Shown one piece after another: positions 61,971-64,000 of a DNA stretch of 64,000 nt. The stretch is from DAOUBP01 sp034432655 (GTDB lineage: Bacteria > Chloroflexota > Anaerolineae > CG2-30-64-16). Position 1 is the first letter of the stretch. Each line of letters starts with the position of its first letter. The stretch lies in the NCBI GenBank assembly GCA_034432655.1, contig DAOUBP010000162.1, positions 33,349 through 97,348 on the forward strand. Direction: 5' to 3'. The position numbers were made by a program, and so were the translations under genes. The notes below the pieces were generated by a model. It saw only the letters and a list, made by a program, of their open reading frames with translations. It did not search any database and was not told the DNA's origin.

Positions 61971-63935
61971 TCACCTGGCAGGAATCTCATCCCGCTGGCC
62001 CGGGCACTTCCAGCGCACATGCACGCAGGTACCGCAACCGGGGGCCGTCTCGATCTGCAATACGCCGCCGATGCGGGCAGCGCGCGCTTGCATGACGCTG
62101 ATGCCGAAGTGCGGCCGGTCGTCATTTGGAGGCCGGGTCGGGTCGAAACCACACCCGTCGTCGCATACCGACAGGTGGCCCACGCCGTCACTGACGCTGT
62201 AAGAGACCACGGCACGGGTGGCTTGCGCATGGCGCGCAGCGTTGATCAGGCTCTCGCGCGCGATGCGCACCAGTTGTGTGATGGCATCTGCCTCCAGGAC
62301 GACCGGCGGACCCGTGACGCGCAAAGCCACATCCAGCGTGTGCTCCTGCTGAAACGCAGCGATCATCTCGGCCAACGCTGCATGCAACGGCGCGGGCGCA
62401 GGCGGCAGTTCGCGCAGCTCGTGGATGAAGCGTCGCGCTTCCTGAGAAGCGTGCTCGAGCACATCGCGCTGGGCCGCCAGCTGGCGCGCCAGTTCCTCCA
62501 GCCCGGCATTGTGCGCCATGGCCTCCAGCTGATCGGTGCGCAGGAAGAGATAGCCCAGGGTCTGCAACAGGCCGTCGTGCAGCTCGATGCCGATGCGCTC
62601 GCGCTCCTGGAGCGCAGCCAGACTCTGGGCCTGTTGGCGCGCCTCCTGCATCAGGCGCAGGCTGTCCACGGCGATGCCGATCTGCTGGCCGATGGAAGTC
62701 AATAGCACCAGTTCATCAGATGTGAAAGTGCGCGGTTGTCGCGTGAGGACATCCAGCACGCCCAAGACGCGTTCACGCAACCGGATGGGAACCGCCACGA
62801 CCCCTTGGATGCCCCACTCCATCGCAACGACGCGCGCCAGATCGGAGGCCAGGGCCAGGTCTTCCAACACCAGGGTCTGCCCCGAGGCGGCCGCCCGCCC
62901 GGTGATCCCTTCGTTAAGCGCGAAGGCCTGCACCTCGGCGCGCAGCCCGGGGGCCAGGCCGACCGCCACCGCAAGCTGTAACTGCTGTGTGTCTTCGTCC
63001 AGCAGCCAGATGCCCCCCATCTCCAACCGCATGGCATGCAGGGCCTGTTCCAGCGCGGTACGCAGCACGGTGTCCAGGTCCAGCGAACGGCTGGCTGCTG
63101 CGATGACCTGCGACAGGGCCGCCAGCTGCGCGGTGCGCTGTGCCACCGCAGTCTCCAGGTCACTGGTCCAACGCTCCAGCCGACGCCGTGATTCGCGCAG
63201 CTCCAGGCGCATCCCCTCAAAGCTGTGTGCCAGCTCTTCGAACTCGCTGGCACCTCCCAGGGTCGCCGGCGTGTCCAGGTCACCGGCCGCAATGCGCTGG
63301 ACGGCCTGATGCAGCGCCTCCAAAGGCGCCACGATCGCTTGCTGGATGAACCACAGGCCGATGAGCAGGAAGATAAGGGACGCGACGAAGAGGGCCGCGT
63401 ACATGCCGCGCACCATGCCCACGTTTTGGTCGCGGCGCATGCGTACTGCCTGCTCGGCGTCGGCCAGGGCCGCCTGCACTGCACCAACCCCGGCGGCCGT
63501 GTGCGCATCAACAGCTGGAGCCAGGTCTTGCCAGGCTGCCAGCGCGCGCTCCAGGGCCAGGCGCTCGGCCTCATCCGCGATCCGACCCAGGCGCAACGTG
63601 CCTGCCTCCGCCGGGACAGCCCCTTCCCCTGCCAGCAACCGCAACAGCTGCCCACCGACCTCTGCGGGCAGCGGAGGACGGCTGCTGGGGCCCTCGACAG
63701 CCTGCCAGGCAGCCAGCCGGGCACGCGCTTCGGCCAGCAGGGCCAATCGGGCGCTGTCCTGGCGGATGCTGGCGCTGATCAAAAGGGTGATCACCAGGGT
63801 CAGGGCGACGAGCAACGCCAGGCCGGCGAAGAAGATCAGGCCTGTGCGCGCACGGATGCTGCGAAACGGATAGAGGGGACTTACAGAACTCTTGCTCACC
63901 ACGCGCCGGCTCTTATGGAGACAACAGATAGACAT
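61971..63935 (-). CDS. NarX-like membrane sensor histidine kinase
   Basis: A protein of about 654 residues. The ATG at 63935 is chosen because the alternative at 63956 falls inside a palindrome. Two membrane helices (GLALLVALTLVITLLIS and LFVASLIFLLIGLWFI) flank an outside sensor domain. HAMP follows (LEALHQAVQRIAAGDLDTP), then a coiled coil, a GAF domain (ALHAMRLEMGGIWLLDED and on), HisKA_3 with IGIELHDGLLQTLGYL, and HATPase_c (ESLINAARHAQA, DDGCGFD, HFGISVMQARA). It pairs with the NarL-type regulator 72 bases downstream. The signal is unknown. Confidence 0.92.
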   Translation of the reverse strand: MSICCLHKSRRVVSKSSVSPLYPFRSIRARTGLIFFAGLALLVALTLVITLLISASIRQDSARLALLAEARARLAAWQAVEGPSSRPPLPAEVGGQLLRLLAGEGAVPAEAGTLRLGRIADEAERLALERALAAWQDLAPAVDAHTAAGVGAVQAALADAEQAVRMRRDQNVGMVRGMYAALFVASLIFLLIGLWFIQQAIVAPLEALHQAVQRIAAGDLDTPATLGGASEFEELAHSFEGMRLELRESRRRLERWTSDLETAVAQRTAQLAALSQVIAAASRSLDLDTVLRTALEQALHAMRLEMGGIWLLDEDTQQLQLAVAVGLAPGLRAEVQAFALNEGITGRAAASGQTLVLEDLALASDLARVVAMEWGIQGVVAVPIRLRERVLGVLDVLTRQPRTFTSDELVLLTSIGQQIGIAVDSLRLMQEARQQAQSLAALQERERIGIELHDGLLQTLGYLFLRTDQLEAMAHNAGLEELARQLAAQRDVLEHASQEARRFIHELRELPPAPAPLHAALAEMIAAFQQEHTLDVALRVTGPPVVLEADAITQLVRIARESLINAARHAQATRAVVSYSVSDGVGHLSVCDDGCGFDPTRPPNDDRPHFGISVMQARAARIGGVLQIETAPGCGTCVHVRWKCPGQRDEIPAR

Positions 63936-63952
63936 CACACATAGCGGAGTTC

Positions 63953-63989
63953 GCATCCTCAGATGCGAACAGGCGGCATCTGAGGATGC
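63953..63989. repeat. 14-bp perfect palindromic element at window end
   Basis: GCATCCTCAGATGC (63953-63966) pairs with GCATCTGAGGATGC (63976-63989) around a 9-base loop, and outer CGGAG/CTCCG words extend the stem with an internal loop. It is REP-like, and its first arm contains the alternative ATG of the kinase. Confidence 0.7.
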
Positions 63990-64000
63990 CGCGCTCCGAT

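Overview
The window looks like a GC-rich chromosome segment of an anaerobic bacterium, most plausibly a member of the Chloroflexota (Anaerolineae-like). That placement is an inference from the combination of a bacterial-type CODH/ACS operon with DUF3090, Mth938-like, M55, YyaL and PEP/pyruvate-binding genes. No rRNA, tRNA, insertion sequence, prophage or CRISPR array was seen, so taxonomy rests on gene content only.

Region 1-15.6 kb (minus strand) is one long Wood-Ljungdahl carbon-fixation operon. In transcription order it holds a Cys-rich/HMA-like protein, cooS/acsA (CO dehydrogenase), acsB (acetyl-CoA synthase), a CBS-pair protein, a ferredoxin-NADP reductase-like flavoprotein, acsD and acsC (corrinoid iron-sulfur protein), nfnA-nfnB-like flavoproteins, acsV (corrinoid reductive activator), a GNAT, cooC (nickel ATPase) and a truncated Zn-alcohol dehydrogenase. 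The methyltransferase acsE is not in the window. Upstream on the same strand lie a HEAT-like protein, tatA, a GAF/HisKA_2 kinase and an ANTAR-type RNA-binding response regulator. A strong terminator ends that unit. Between it and the CODH operon are overlapping palindromes and an RNA segment with two mutually exclusive hairpins.

Region 19.5-50 kb is mixed housekeeping and accessory sequence: rmlC, a GMC oxidoreductase, DUF3090, YyaL, a GH5 glycosidase, a PfkB kinase, nfo, a PduO-type cobalamin adenosyltransferase, DUF2231, a phosphoesterase and degV. Next comes a plus-strand run (Mth938-like, isoaspartyl peptidase, acyP, rnhA, tsaD, GNAT), then a stand-alone ThrRS editing domain, an orphan fatty-acyl-AMP ligase, a secreted/anchored MBL hydrolase, an M55 peptidase, an AAC(6')-like GNAT and comEC. 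The stretch ends with a PEP/pyruvate-binding protein, a uracil-5 RNA methyltransferase, a bacterial tyrosine kinase with a poly-Tyr tail and two ABC-2 permeases.

Region 50.7-61 kb (minus strand) is a 2-hydroxy-acid (lactate/glycolate) oxidation operon. It holds two Nramp-fold proteins that lack the metal-binding motifs, lutA, lutB, lutC, glcF and a fused glcD-glcE. A NarX/NarL-like two-component pair lies just upstream at 61.2-63.9 kb. Lactate or glycolate oxidation could supply electrons and carbon to the CODH/ACS system through the Nfn/Fnr-like flavoproteins; this link is inference.

A striking feature is a dispersed family of short tandem repeats built on 7-8 base units (GCGTAYT, GACGAAA, CGCATCA, GATTCGC-like). 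They occur in many intergenic gaps and, in frame, inside two genes. One of those in-frame arrays forms exactly the linker that joins GlcD to GlcE.
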